From the NCBI GenBank assembly GCA_023334545.1, contig JAADVB010000046.1, positions 30,849 to 94,848 of the forward strand: a DNA stretch of 64,000 nt, read 5' to 3'. The notes beneath the pieces are model-generated. The model made no database searches and was not told the DNA's origin. It saw only the letters and a program-made list of their open reading frames with translations. Positions within the stretch are counted from its first letter, which is position 1, and each line of letters opens with the position of its first letter. A program made the position numbers and the translations under genes. The DNA is from Salisapilia sapeloensis. Lineage: Eukaryota > Oomycota > Peronosporomycetes > Peronosporales > Salisapiliaceae. Of this stretch, positions 31,596 through 42,347 are shown piece by piece.

Positions 31596-32065
31596 CGCTC
31601 TCTCGAAGAAGTCTCTAGCTACCAGGATGCAGCACAGACATATACGTATGTCTATTAATCTTTGTAGCTGTGACGTAAAACAATAAAAGAGCTCCTATTG
31701 CTCCAAACCATCCTCTCCTTGTACTTGTTTATCTTGTGGTAGATCAACGTCACGTATATGTTCTAATGTAAGATCTTTGGCAAGATGATAGGATCTCGCT
31801 GTCAACGGTAGTACTCGTCGGTGAGACTGCTAGCTGTAAGGATTTGAATCGATGAGTATATCTGAAGGGGCTTTGAATTATGCGGTAACTTTGGACTACA
31901 GGATGCAGAATTGACTATTGCCATGGTTTAAAATGATGTCTAGGGCGCCTATGTAAGATGTAAGTTGAAGTTGCAATATGATGACGCCGCCTGAAAATGT
32001 ATGTAAAACACCATTCTGATTCAGCATTTGTAGGTCAATTTTCCTATTTTGTCATTTGCTCGATC
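31596..32065. other. Intergenic, no gene seen
   Basis: About 470 bp between the permease stop and the hydrolase start, both on the plus strand. The frame of the hydrolase extends upstream to an ATG at 31997, so the last 70 bp may be coding. Otherwise nothing was recognised. Confidence 0.5.
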
Positions 32066-33462
32066 ATGATCCCGACTCGATTTCTCCGTCCTGCTGCCCT
32101 CACAACGGGTACGCATTACACAATATTCTACAAAACCCAACAATCCCTCACTATCGTTCTCATGCACTGGCTTATTTGGCTTACAGGTCTGCTCGTCGCA
32201 GTAGGCTCTGCTACTAAAGGTCGCTGGTGGGACTGGGGAGTCGCTAGCTTTTCTCGTCTCGAGCAGCTAGAACGCAACATTTTGAATCGTGCCGTTCAGT
32301 CTCCCTACGAGCTGACAAAAGTTGCTGGACTCGGGACGGTGGTCGTGCCGTGCACAGATGAAGTAAAACGCAAGAATGGCTCGGCTGAAAATCTCGTCCT
32401 TATCCATGGCTTTGGTGGAGGCAATGCCATGTGGGCTACGGTAGCTATATTTAGTTCTATAGGTCATTTGGGACCTGCTTACGATGTATAATTATACTAT
32501 TAGAACTTTGACGACTTGGCCAAAGAATACAATGTGGTACGTACTAATCTACCTCTTGCTTATATCGACCTAGAATGATGTCATCTCATATACGGCACGA
32601 CTGTAGTACGCTGTCGAGTGGATTGGTGTCGGACGTTCCGATCGTCCAGATTTCCATCATAAAGGAGTACGTTTTTCATTAAAACGACCTTATATCAGAC
32701 CGAAACGAATATAACTCTACAACTGTATAGTACGATGAAGCGGACGCATTCGTGGTCAATGCATTTGAAGAATGGCGAAAAAATATGGGTCTCAATCAAT
32801 TCCATCTATGTGGACACTCGATGGGTGCCATGTTATCATCTTCGTATGCTTTGAAACACCCAGAGTACGTCAGCCATCTCGTTCTCGCATCTCCTGCTGG
32901 CGTTGGTCACCCGCCGCCGCCTATCGATCCGTCCAAGCCGGAGGACATAAAAAAGAGTCAATCGTGGCTACGGAAGTTTATCTTTTACAGCTGGGAAGCT
33001 GGTGTCACGCCGATGTCTCTTATCCGAGCTGCTGGACCGTACGGACCACAGTTTGTCTCGAACATTTTGCACAAACGCATTGAGTTTATGCCGAAGACGA
33101 GTGCCATTCGTGATGGGTCGATTGACCTGGATGAACTGGCCGAGTACATCTACCATAATTGGGCGTTGAAAGCATCTGGAGAGAAGGCAATGGCAACGCA
33201 CCTCGCACCTATGGCACACGCAATTCGTCCACTCATCGATGCTCTCTTACCTGACAAAGTGCAGATGCCAATGACCTTTTTGTATGGTGGAGAGAGTGAC
33301 TGGATGGACTACACGCAGGGAGAGAAGATTGTGAATGCGTTCAAAGCGAAAGGAAAAAAGGCGGCGCTTCACCGTGTGCCATTATCAGGACACCAACTCT
33401 TTATTGACAATCCGAAAGATTTCAATCGATTAATCATAGAAAGTATCGAGGAAGCAAAGTAG
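32066..33462 (+). CDS. Alpha/beta hydrolase of the ABHD4/ABHD5 (CGI-58) type
   Basis: Probable lipid hydrolase or acyltransferase. Exons are 32066-32440, 32504-32536, 32607-32666 and 32731-33462, with introns of 63, 70 and 64 nt, all phase 0; 399 residues. The oxyanion region LVLIHGFGGGNAMW is followed across two tiny exons (33 and 60 nt) by VYAVEWIGVGRSDRP, as in the family. The nucleophile elbow GHSMG (Ser186) is intact, unlike human ABHD5 where it is Asn, which argues for ABHD4 or fungal-type phospholipase activity. The HX4D acyltransferase motif appears as HQLFID near the C-terminus. A hydrophobic segment near the N-terminus (LTIVLMHWLIWLTGLLVAVG) suggests a membrane anchor. An in-frame ATG at 31997 is an alternative start. 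Confidence 0.85.
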
Positions 33463-34308
33463 ATGAAGAGACTTTTTGCTTGTGGAATAAAACATGTAAT
33501 TACCACAGTTTGATAGAGCATTTAATTCTGCGCAGATAACCAAGCGTAGAAGCAAATTGTGCATGCACTAGCTATAAAGTTAGCTAGTGAACGAGAATTC
33601 AAAAGTACCAGAAAGCAGGCTACTATAATACGCGAACGATTGCATGCTGTGGAGATCTGGTGACAGGGTTCAACGTTCTGGCCTTCTCTCGGTTGTAGTC
33701 TCTTTACCTCTTTGTGCTGACTTGCAACAAGACTATCGTAAGCTTTACCAGCTAAAAAATTATTAGAGATTAGTCTGTTTGAAAGCAGTATGGTAGACTT
33801 ACCGCCGAAGCTCTAGTATAGAAATCAGCTGTGTCAGAAAGAGAATACAAGATGTACTTGGATTAATAAGCACGAACTCGAATTAAAGTTATAATGCTAA
33901 TTCCTAGATACCCAAGAAGTCTCACATCTATAGTAATAAGCAGCGATAGCTTGATCATTTTACAGACAAGATCAAAACATAGCTTCAGTCGACCCTTTCT
34001 AGTAACCTTGTGATCGAATGCACTCTATATCTACTTGTACACCGTTCGCATAATCGCTCAGATTAATACTTTATTCCTCACCCTCTTATAGTAGCCTTAC
34101 GCAGCAAATCTAGTTTCTACAGGCTACTCCGTATATCCAACAGCCCTTTGAAGTTTTATACTACGCTTTACTTCTATAGCAATGGATTATTTCCAGGAGT
34201 ACAATTAAAAGGATTAGAAACTTGAGAAGAGCTACAGGAAAATCGCTGCATAGCTTAATCACATACTGGAGCAATTGAAAAATAAAAACGACTAGATTGT
34301 ATGAAGTT
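33463..34308. other. AT-rich convergent intergenic region
   Basis: About 850 bp between the 3' ends of the hydrolase and the methyltransferase. Apart from a small inverted repeat at 33566-33589, no gene, RNA or larger repeat was recognised. No promoter is needed here because both genes end in it. Confidence 0.55.
33566..33589. repeat. Short inverted repeat with 6-nt loop
   Basis: Arms CACTAGCTA and TAGCTAGTG are perfect reverse complements around TAAAGT. It lies about 100 bp after the hydrolase stop, so it could form a hairpin in the 3' untranslated region. Nine-base arms can arise by chance. Confidence 0.6.
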
Positions 34309-35067
34309 TTATTCCTTTTCAGTCTGCTTTCTTTTAGCTAAGAACAGTTGGATACCACTTGATCGAAAATCGGGATGCAGATATTCTTCCGAGTACGAAG
34401 TAACATCAAATGTTTGCTCAAATAGCTCGAAGAAAGCAGTTTCTGTTGCCTTGCGCTTTTTGTAAGCAAGCAAGATGCGCGTATCTTCATTGGAGATTTC
34501 ATTCATACTTTTTACGAGTGCTTCCAATGCGTCAGCGTAAGGACAGGCGACAATGTCAGAGCCAACGATAAGGTCAAATGGAATGTGAGCTTGCATCGCT
34601 TGAGATGGAGTGTTTCCCCACAAAAATTGTTCTGCATGACTATTGGATGCCATCTTGTTTTTCTCTAGGTTGTGCTTTGTAAGGTTGACCGAGTCGTTGT
34701 CACCGTCCGTTGCAATAACTTGTTGGGCGTCTAGTGCACTAGCGACGACGCTGACAAGACCTGGACCAGAGCCTAATTCTAGTACCTTTTTGCCCTTTAC
34801 CATATCCGGATTCGACTCGAGAAAGAGCGAAAGGGCAATGGCAGCATCATATACCGCTGCGCCAAATCCGATGCCTGTACCTCCTTTGCCGTCCGGTTTC
34901 CACCTCTGCTCAATTCGAACGTCGCGCCCGAGCATCGGGAACACGCGTTCCTTGTCACGCATTGCATCATGAAATGGATTCGCATATGAGAAGGGTACTA
35001 GAGCCATTGGTTCCACACTTGCATTTTGCTGCTCAACCTTTGACTGCTCATACGACGGCGCCTCCAT
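34309..35067 (-). CDS. METTL21-type SAM-dependent methyltransferase
   Basis: Likely a protein-lysine methyltransferase of the seven-beta-strand family 16. One exon of 252 residues from the ATG at 35067; the frame also runs two codons upstream to a GTG, which is not needed. SAM motif I is KVLELGSGPGLVSVVAS, the acidic end of strand 2 is VIATDGD, and the post-II block DLIVGSDIVACPYADALEAL replaces the DXXY motif of the METTL21 group (SDIVACPY against the usual DVVYD). That change means the substrate may differ from the chaperones and elongation factors modified by animal METTL21 enzymes. The C-terminus has the family's RILLAYKKRK strand. Confidence 0.78.
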   Translation of the reverse strand: MEAPSYEQSKVEQQNASVEPMALVPFSYANPFHDAMRDKERVFPMLGRDVRIEQRWKPDGKGGTGIGFGAAVYDAAIALSLFLESNPDMVKGKKVLELGSGPGLVSVVASALDAQQVIATDGDNDSVNLTKHNLEKNKMASNSHAEQFLWGNTPSQAMQAHIPFDLIVGSDIVACPYADALEALVKSMNEISNEDTRILLAYKKRKATETAFFELFEQTFDVTSYSEEYLHPDFRSSGIQLFLAKRKQTEKE

Positions 35068-35239
35068 GCCCACTCGACCAAATGTCCATTCGTGTCCAAA
35101 TTTGATTGTTTTGTACCACTAATGTACCATTTAAGTATCTACCAGCGGCCAGATTTGGAGGTGTATCATCCAACGTACTCCTAGAAAAGTGGTCGAGCTA
35201 TCTTTATTTATCTTTACCTGAACCCTTTTTATCATCGCA

Positions 35240-36874
35240 TCACTTTTCTTCAATAAAAGCCAAGTTGAGCTGATTCTCAAACGGTTGCAACAATTTGCCC
35301 AACGAGTTCTTTTCATGCGGTGGTAACGCACGACGGATGTTCACGAGCTCTGCATATTTTTTCTCCATCTTATCCTTGATCCTCTTCAGCTTGACATGTG
35401 CGTCTCCTCCATCTCCCTCCATCTTCGCTTTCCTCCGGAACGAAAGATAGTGCCGCAAAAGTTCACACACATCGTGGAACTGGTCGTACACTTGCTGTTT
35501 GAAGTCTGCTGGGATGGACCCAGCCGCCAGTGCACCTGCAGACAAGGTCGACTGGGAATTGGCAGCAGCATCCTGGTCTCCATCGAAGCGAGAGACGATC
35601 TCCGACATGACATCTAAAGCAGACTTCATCGGCGGAAAGGCTTTGCCTAATTCAATAGGCTCTTCCACCACCTTCTGGAAGTTGTTCATCGATGCCGATG
35701 GGTCGTTTCCACGCATCGCAGTGTTCTGACTACTTGCTCCGTCTTTTAAATGGTCAAAGTAGCGCGATTCGTCTTCCAGTGTGAGTGGTGTAAAGTGGTC
35801 TGATGCACTGTCTTGTAGATCGTCAAGAGAAATAGCGTCCTGTAGGGTATCGTGGTAGGGCGTGGCTTTCTTATTGGCCGTCTCTTGACTCCGACTCGGG
35901 TCTAAGACGTACGCAGCGTGTCTATTAAACTTGTCCACCGTCCGTTTCTTGGCTTCTTGTTCTTTCCTCTGAGTTGTCGTTAGCTCCACTTGTTTCGTCC
36001 CGCCATGCTTCGCTACCGTGTCTTCATTTGTGGAGGTAAGATCCACGAGAGGGTCCACGACACCTCTTGGATCTGGCTTCTCCTTATCCTGTACTTCTTT
36101 TTCCTTTTCTTCGTACCGTGTGAAGAGATCTTCCTGTCCTGCAGTAGAAGCAGTCAGGTTCTTACGATCTCGATGAAAGTACTTGGATTTAAAGAAGGCG
36201 CTCCAGAACTCTGTTTCGGTCATTTGGTCCGGGACCTGTTCCTTGTAAGCTAGATGGACGGCAGGGTACTGGACAAAGATCTGGTGGATGACCTCTGCAT
36301 TCAAATTGTACTTGACAACATTCCCGCCTTCAGCGTTCCCTTCCAGGTCTGTTAGGATCGCAGACGTCTTACCCGTCTTCTGCCTCTTACTCGCTTCATT
36401 CGCCAAAAGATCCTTTCGACTCATCCAAAAGTCCTCTTCCGAGATAAGACCTTCACCCACCATCTCTGTATGCTGCCTCTTGAGCGACGGATTGGACGCT
36501 AAGAGAGCTGCACGTTGCTGGATCTCCGTCTTTGTCCATGGTGCGCTCCTCGTTTTCGCTTTACTGGACGGAGTGGCACCGAGGTAGCGAGCAATCAGAG
36601 CCTTGGCTTTGTCCCGGCTTTCAAATGCCTTTTCTAGACCAGTCGGGTGTGTGAATTCCAGCACCAAGGTGATATTCGACGTAAGACGTAGACGGATCAT
36701 GGCCTTCGGGGACGAAGAAGACGACACTTGTTGGTCTTGTACGTGGTTCCATGGAACACCGATGGGCTTACCATCACCACTGGTCTTGGGCTTCCATTGG
36801 ATCCCTCTTTGAGAGATATCCACCAAGCCATCTCTCTTCTTATAGCGCACAGGAGCTGTCAATCGGTCTTCCAT
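35240..36874 (-). CDS. GTF2H1: TFIIH core subunit p62/TFB1
   Basis: A subunit of the general transcription and nucleotide-excision-repair factor TFIIH. One exon of 544 residues (human p62 has 548). The N-terminal PH-like domain (residues 1 to about 110) runs from RYKKRDGLVDISQRGIQW to LEFTHPTG. Two BSD domains follow: the first is poorly defined after about residue 150 (LISEEDFWMSRKDLL), and the second carries the classic F-W-x-x-FF pattern in TETEFWSAFFKSKYFH. The C-terminal helical region ends in NSLGKLLQPFENQLNLAF. The start is the Met at 36874; the frame continues upstream only to a TTG. It shares a 134-bp head-to-head spacer with the large IQ protein gene. Confidence 0.9.
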   Translation of the reverse strand: MEDRLTAPVRYKKRDGLVDISQRGIQWKPKTSGDGKPIGVPWNHVQDQQVSSSSSPKAMIRLRLTSNITLVLEFTHPTGLEKAFESRDKAKALIARYLGATPSSKAKTRSAPWTKTEIQQRAALLASNPSLKRQHTEMVGEGLISEEDFWMSRKDLLANEASKRQKTGKTSAILTDLEGNAEGGNVVKYNLNAEVIHQIFVQYPAVHLAYKEQVPDQMTETEFWSAFFKSKYFHRDRKNLTASTAGQEDLFTRYEEKEKEVQDKEKPDPRGVVDPLVDLTSTNEDTVAKHGGTKQVELTTTQRKEQEAKKRTVDKFNRHAAYVLDPSRSQETANKKATPYHDTLQDAISLDDLQDSASDHFTPLTLEDESRYFDHLKDGASSQNTAMRGNDPSASMNNFQKVVEEPIELGKAFPPMKSALDVMSEIVSRFDGDQDAAANSQSTLSAGALAAGSIPADFKQQVYDQFHDVCELLRHYLSFRRKAKMEGDGGDAHVKLKRIKDKMEKKYAELVNIRRALPPHEKNSLGKLLQPFENQLNLAFIEEK

Positions 36875-37008
36875 CCCTTCGGTTGATTTATCCTTGTCGA
36901 ACGTATACAAAATGCAAGTCAAAAACTACAAATCTGCGCACATACCAAGCTAAAACGGACCAAATGGACGTTTGATCTCGTAGAAAGCGACTGTGTGCAC
37001 GTGATGCG

Positions 37009-40000
37009 ATGGATCGTCAGGAGCAAAAGGCGCTGTATGCTCGGATGGAGCAACAGCGGGTGCAGCGTGAACGACAGGCTCAAGAACTACGTTGGATGGC
37101 AATGGAAGAGCTACTGTCAAGGCGTCTAGTCTTGTGGCGACGTGAAAATGAGCTTTTACTAGAAAGGAACGCACAGGCAAAGATGGATATGGAGCAGTTA
37201 AAGATAGAACGCTTGGAATTAGAGAAGGAAGTGGAAAAAATTCGGCTGGAGGAAGTGAAGGTAGCACGCTTAAAGGAAGAGCGTGAAAAGGTGAAACGAG
37301 AGCAGAAAGAGTTTGAAGCGCGAGAGCTTGCATCCAGTCCTATTGACGATTACAACCTGGATATTCAGCCAGTATACGAGAACTTTGATAGCATCATAGA
37401 AGGAGCGCAGACGGTCATGAAGGATCTAGAGCAGTTTCAAAAGCTACGAGCGACAAAGGTAAAGGGGATGAAAGAAGCGAGAGAGGACGTGTCTTCGATC
37501 AAGACCAAGATAGAAACAACGCAGCTAGTGCTTCGAAATCTAGAACGTTCAGTCAAAAAGGCGAAAACGACCGGGACGGTTGCTAGAGCTGGGTTTGGCA
37601 CCGTCCGAGTTGTACCAATCACTCCTATCGATGTGGAAAAGCTCGAAGTGGAATTGAGTGAGACAAAAGAATATTTGGAAAGACTTCAGTCTTCCCTATT
37701 AGCAAGAAAGCAAGAGTTAAAATGGATAGATCGGTTACTGCAGCAATTGTGTGTTCTCGTGGAACGGAATGAAGGGTTTCGTCGTGAAATGATGAAAAAG
37801 CTGAAAACCTGTTTAGATGTCGGTAGCGAACTAGTTCTATGTGCGAGAGAGGATGGTGAAAAGCTAGAAGAACGTATGGATAAGACGGAACGACAGCGTA
37901 AGGCACTGGATGAACGACGGGTCTTGATAGAAAAGGAGAGACGGGAGGTGGAGATGGCCAAGACAGAGTTCTTTGATACGAAGCTACGTGTAGAAGGAAC
38001 GTTTCAGCGAGTAAAGAGAGAGGCGTTTAAGAGTGAATTAGATACCAAGTGGACCGAGCTGGAAGAGCGAGTAGTAGATTGCCAATGCAAAAAGCGTCAG
38101 TTGATGAAAGAAAAAATAGCAAATGATTCCAAGCTACAAGAGTGTGCAAGCAAGACGTATGACATTGAGGTATGCTTGAATGAGATCAAACATTGCGGTC
38201 AAGAGCGTCCGGAAGAGATGGAATCCTTAAAAGAGCTCCAGACTCAAGTAGAGGAAGAAAGAGATGTGCTTGAAAATGAGCTAGAAGACAGTTTAAGTGA
38301 ACATATACGAAGGAAGAAGCATGCAGATCGATCGGAAGACGAAAAAGCATGGATTGGGCTCGACTTTGTCCTTCATTTCGCACATTATTACAAAGTACTC
38401 GATCGAGGAGAAGTCGACATGATCCAAAAGATGCCAGAGTACATTCCGATCGTACGTACGAAAGAAGAGATAGGACGATTACTAGCTCTACCTGGTCGCA
38501 ATTCCCTCGCTTTCGCCTTTATCAAAACCCAAGCAGAAATGAAAGCGCACAGATTGCTTCGAAAATTCACATGTGGCGATGGGGAAGACTACTACCGTCA
38601 ACTTGATACAGAGTACCGAGGAAAAGGACAGGTTCAAGCTAAAATCGTTGACAATTTAAACGATATGCGCATGGCACTTGATGCAAACCCGGCAGCTGAT
38701 GCATTCAAGGGAAAACTAGTAGCATTACAGGAACAATCGACGGCTCCTCTGACACTGGTTAAGGATAGTGGAAAGATAGTACCACATCAAAGTACTTCAC
38801 ATTGTTTTTCTCTTCCACAAGATGACATGGCCGTGCTCAAGCTAACTATTTCAGTTGTCTTCCAAGGTCACTTTCGTCTAGTTGGGTATGAAAATGGACG
38901 CTTGTCGGCTGCACTTTATGTACTCCCAGAAGACGGCGTAGTGCCAGACTCTTCTGCAGGAAGCAAAGCAGGCGATATTAGCGGATACGCCCTTTATGAA
39001 GAGCTTGTCCTTAATTCGGCACACAATTTTGGTCGATTGGTCTTGCATCATGATCCAGTAGCCAAGCCTCTATCTTCGCACGTTGTTTATCAAATTGTGC
39101 TTGGTGCCCCTGTACTAACCTCTTACTCTATACAAGTCCAAGCACATGTAGCGACATTTGCGGATGCTGCTTTCCAGATTAAACGGCATGAGGCACTCAA
39201 GTATCAGGAAGAGATTCCGGTGTGGCGAGATGAAATTGAAAATCTATTCGTGACAATGACATTAAGTGAACGAAAGAAGCGTTTAGCCAAACGGATGATG
39301 GAAGAAGCTCAAGATGCCGCTCAAGCAGCAGAATTGGCACTGCTGAAAGCGACTAATGATTTAGAAAAGGACAATCAGGTGCATGAACTACCGCCAACGA
39401 CTCGACTTACGCTGCAAAAGACGATTGGAAAAGCTCAGCGAGACTTTGAACGCCAGTGTACTTTTGCAACAAGCCGAGCGAACGAGATGCGTGATATCGA
39501 GATGGGACTTACTGAGCTAACAGTTCGACATGCGGAGAAGATAGCTCAGTGTAGACATATGGAAACTACACTTTCCAGCTATCGGACAGTATTACCCGAT
39601 GTGGCTGCGGCGCTAGTGCCGAGTGAAGATGTACATGAACAGGATGCAGCTGGTGCTTCCCTTGCCAAAGACTTAGACACAGAGTATGAATGTCGAGGTG
39701 CACGCTCAAGTAAAGTGCGGTGGGCGGAACTTGCTGCAATGAGAGCCAAGTTACCATCGATGATGACACCGGCGGAACGAGTGCGACGGAAGTACAAGAA
39801 GAATGCAGAGCCGTTGGAAAAGGCAGAACGGCTGTGGGTTATAATCGACAGAATTCGTTTTCCTAAGCTATACGAGTGGGAGTCTCAGCAGCAGAGCATA
39901 ACGCTAGATGATTTTCTCTATGGGTCATCTCAAGACAAGTCCAAAGTGCAGCTGGGTAACTTTGTCAAGTTCACAAAAGAGGAAGAAGCGCTGGCGACAT

Positions 40001-42315
40001 TGTCGAAGCAAGAAGTAGACAGAATTTTAAATGCGCCTTGGAATTCTTTGGAGAGGAAGGAGATGCAGATTCGGAAGATTGTAACAAAGTATAAAGACGA
40101 GCATCCTCGCTCGCAGGATACAAAGAAGAGTAAGCAGGTAGGATTAGCTGAGCTACTTCGAGCAGAGCCTTTGGATCGATTAAGTGACGAGGAGAAAGAA
40201 TGGCGGATGTATGACAAAATTCTTCATCCTAGTTACTATCCGAAAGGTATCTCGGCCGTCATTGAAGACGCAAAGCTCAAGGAAATTGCACCGGAGGCGA
40301 CAGACATTTGTCAAGAAGACTTGATCATGGCGCTGGATACCAAAGAGGAAGATTTATATAAGCTGCCGTCGAGACTAGTGACAGCACGAAACTTGTTGAT
40401 CAAGTACGACTCGTCGCTACATGGAAACCTGGCGCAGATGCAACAGCTTCAGCATCAGCAAGTAGCCTTGTCCAGCACGGAAATTGTTCAAATGGATATT
40501 GATGCTCGATGCCGACTTGTCTATCTTGAGCTCCAACGTGCAATTGCTAATACGCAAAACGAATTTATGGACTCATCAACTCTGCACACGACAGTTCAAA
40601 GATTTCCAACGAAGGCGTTAAGACTAGAGCTAGAGAAAGAGTTGGACCGTCTTCTCATTTCACAAATTACCGAGAGAGAAGCAGCATACCGGAATGCAGA
40701 CACCTCCAATGAAACTCTAAAAGCATCACCTGAAGTCGATGACGATTCTGTTTCCGAGTCGGACAGTGACGAAGAAGCGCAGATCGCTCGGGAGAAGAAA
40801 CAGATACAGAGAAAGCAATCTCACGATCGAAATTCGCAAACAAATCGAGGCAAATCAATTCGCGATAAGACGCTACAAAAGCAACGTCGACAGATCCAAG
40901 ACGCTTTGCGTGCACGTAGCGTTGAAGAAAAGCGTTTTCTGTTGGAGCAGCAACAGCTTGGACCTGGCGGATGCATGGGATGTAAAACTAATCCTTGTGT
41001 CTGGCAACCGTACCTGAAAGACTGTGTTGATACGATTAGAAACAGAATTGAAGCTTTGGAGGAAGAGTTGGAAAGAGTAAAGAATTGTCCTGATCTAGTT
41101 ATCACGTCGACAGTATGCATTTCAGCAGTAAAGTCCGGAGATGCGAATGGTATCATGATGCGAAAGACAGACATGTTTGAAGAGCTCACACTTGAGAAGA
41201 AGACTTGGAGGCGAAATTTAAAGTTGAAAGCAGTAGATGAAGAGCTGCATGAAACGTTTCGATCCACGGAAGAGTTCTTTGAAACGAAGGCACTGCATGA
41301 CTTCACCCAACTACAACGCCGAGACAAGGTACAAAAAGCCCTGCAGAGAGAACACAATGTCTTGGTGGCAGAGTTGACAGCGAGAGAAGTCATTGAAGAT
41401 GTCTTAGATCTTATGCTAGAAGGATGGTATTTCGGATCGAGAGAGTCCCACTATGAGGCAGTTGGGTTTGTCCCGAGTATCAAGAAGTCTGGTCCATTGA
41501 CGATGCAAGACCTCCGTGTTTTATCTCAGAACAGGCTGGAGAAGGCGCCGCAGGTAGATAATGGCAGCAAAGAGGAGGGAGCACCAAAAGATAAGTGGAA
41601 GCCCATTGAGGTGAAAGCAATGGAGCGGCAGGAGCAAAAGAAAGCAGTTGAAAAAGGATCCGATATGGACAAGAGCCTAGTGGAAACTGAGCAAGCGCTC
41701 AAATTCGGCATCTTCTGCCTCACTTTAATGTACTTTCGTGGATTGTCTATGCTAAGGAAGCAAAAGACACAATGGAAACGGAAGTCAATGAGTGTCGTTC
41801 AGCCAGTGATGGCACCAAAGTCGAAGGAAAGAATCAAGATGGAAGCTCAGGTGCAGAATGTCCGCCGAAGACAAAAAGTCAATGCGGTCTACGAAGCCAA
41901 AGCCAAGGCTGGAGCAGCAAGGAAAGCACGCTTGGAAGAGGAGAAACGACTTGCCTACCGGAGCAGACTCATCGAACAGACACGGAAGGCGAAGCGAGAG
42001 CATAAAGCAGCAATCGAAATTCAAAAAATGTACAGAGGTCATTTGGGGATGCGAGCAGGTAAGAGGTGGATGGTCCGCCGACGTGAGATCGACGCACAGC
42101 GAGCATTGGATGTAGCTGCTGCTATCACATTGCAGCGTATATACCGTGGTCGTATGGGTCGGAAAATTGCTGACGAAAAGCGCGTGGAGCTAGCTGAGTT
42201 TATACTGCAAATGAGAGCAGAGGAGATGGTGGAGGAAGAAGACGAGTACTGGCGCACGCATCGAACTGAGCGTATCGCTCGACAGATTGCAGCGTTTCTC
42301 AAGAAGCAAGTTTAA
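37009..42315 (+). CDS. Giant coiled-coil protein with IQ motifs and internal repeats
   Basis: Family not recognised. One exon of 1768 residues. Residues 10-440 are coiled coil. A folded module of about 80 residues (443-520, with DEKAWIGLDFVLHFAHYY and TKEEIGRLLALPGRNSL) recurs in diverged form at 934-1032 (SKQEVDRILNAPWNSLE) and 1057-1134 (DEEKEWRMYDKILHPSYY). A beta-rich part (about 600-730, FSLPQDDMAVLKLTISVVFQG) could be a C2-like or jelly-roll domain. A Cys cluster GGCMGCKTNPCVW is near 1321. Two IQ motifs, IQKMYRGHLGMR (about 1669) and LQRIYRGRMGRK (about 1705), should bind calmodulin or a light-chain-like protein. The layout suits a cytoskeletal or axonemal scaffold. No membrane or signal segment is seen. 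Confidence 0.8.
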   Translation: MDRQEQKALYARMEQQRVQRERQAQELRWMAMEELLSRRLVLWRRENELLLERNAQAKMDMEQLKIERLELEKEVEKIRLEEVKVARLKEEREKVKREQKEFEARELASSPIDDYNLDIQPVYENFDSIIEGAQTVMKDLEQFQKLRATKVKGMKEAREDVSSIKTKIETTQLVLRNLERSVKKAKTTGTVARAGFGTVRVVPITPIDVEKLEVELSETKEYLERLQSSLLARKQELKWIDRLLQQLCVLVERNEGFRREMMKKLKTCLDVGSELVLCAREDGEKLEERMDKTERQRKALDERRVLIEKERREVEMAKTEFFDTKLRVEGTFQRVKREAFKSELDTKWTELEERVVDCQCKKRQLMKEKIANDSKLQECASKTYDIEVCLNEIKHCGQERPEEMESLKELQTQVEEERDVLENELEDSLSEHIRRKKHADRSEDEKAWIGLDFVLHFAHYYKVLDRGEVDMIQKMPEYIPIVRTKEEIGRLLALPGRNSLAFAFIKTQAEMKAHRLLRKFTCGDGEDYYRQLDTEYRGKGQVQAKIVDNLNDMRMALDANPAADAFKGKLVALQEQSTAPLTLVKDSGKIVPHQSTSHCFSLPQDDMAVLKLTISVVFQGHFRLVGYENGRLSAALYVLPEDGVVPDSSAGSKAGDISGYALYEELVLNSAHNFGRLVLHHDPVAKPLSSHVVYQIVLGAPVLTSYSIQVQAHVATFADAAFQIKRHEALKYQEEIPVWRDEIENLFVTMTLSERKKRLAKRMMEEAQDAAQAAELALLKATNDLEKDNQVHELPPTTRLTLQKTIGKAQRDFERQCTFATSRANEMRDIEMGLTELTVRHAEKIAQCRHMETTLSSYRTVLPDVAAALVPSEDVHEQDAAGASLAKDLDTEYECRGARSSKVRWAELAAMRAKLPSMMTPAERVRRKYKKNAEPLEKAERLWVIIDRIRFPKLYEWESQQQSITLDDFLYGSSQDKSKVQLGNFVKFTKEEEALATLSKQEVDRILNAPWNSLERKEMQIRKIVTKYKDEHPRSQDTKKSKQVGLAELLRAEPLDRLSDEEKEWRMYDKILHPSYYPKGISAVIEDAKLKEIAPEATDICQEDLIMALDTKEEDLYKLPSRLVTARNLLIKYDSSLHGNLAQMQQLQHQQVALSSTEIVQMDIDARCRLVYLELQRAIANTQNEFMDSSTLHTTVQRFPTKALRLELEKELDRLLISQITEREAAYRNADTSNETLKASPEVDDDSVSESDSDEEAQIAREKKQIQRKQSHDRNSQTNRGKSIRDKTLQKQRRQIQDALRARSVEEKRFLLEQQQLGPGGCMGCKTNPCVWQPYLKDCVDTIRNRIEALEEELERVKNCPDLVITSTVCISAVKSGDANGIMMRKTDMFEELTLEKKTWRRNLKLKAVDEELHETFRSTEEFFETKALHDFTQLQRRDKVQKALQREHNVLVAELTAREVIEDVLDLMLEGWYFGSRESHYEAVGFVPSIKKSGPLTMQDLRVLSQNRLEKAPQVDNGSKEEGAPKDKWKPIEVKAMERQEQKKAVEKGSDMDKSLVETEQALKFGIFCLTLMYFRGLSMLRKQKTQWKRKSMSVVQPVMAPKSKERIKMEAQVQNVRRRQKVNAVYEAKAKAGAARKARLEEEKRLAYRSRLIEQTRKAKREHKAAIEIQKMYRGHLGMRAGKRWMVRRREIDAQRALDVAAAITLQRIYRGRMGRKIADEKRVELAEFILQMRAEEMVEEEDEYWRTHRTERIARQIAAFLKKQV

Positions 42316-42347
42316 TAGACAGAATGAAAAAGTATCTTGGTCTTCAA

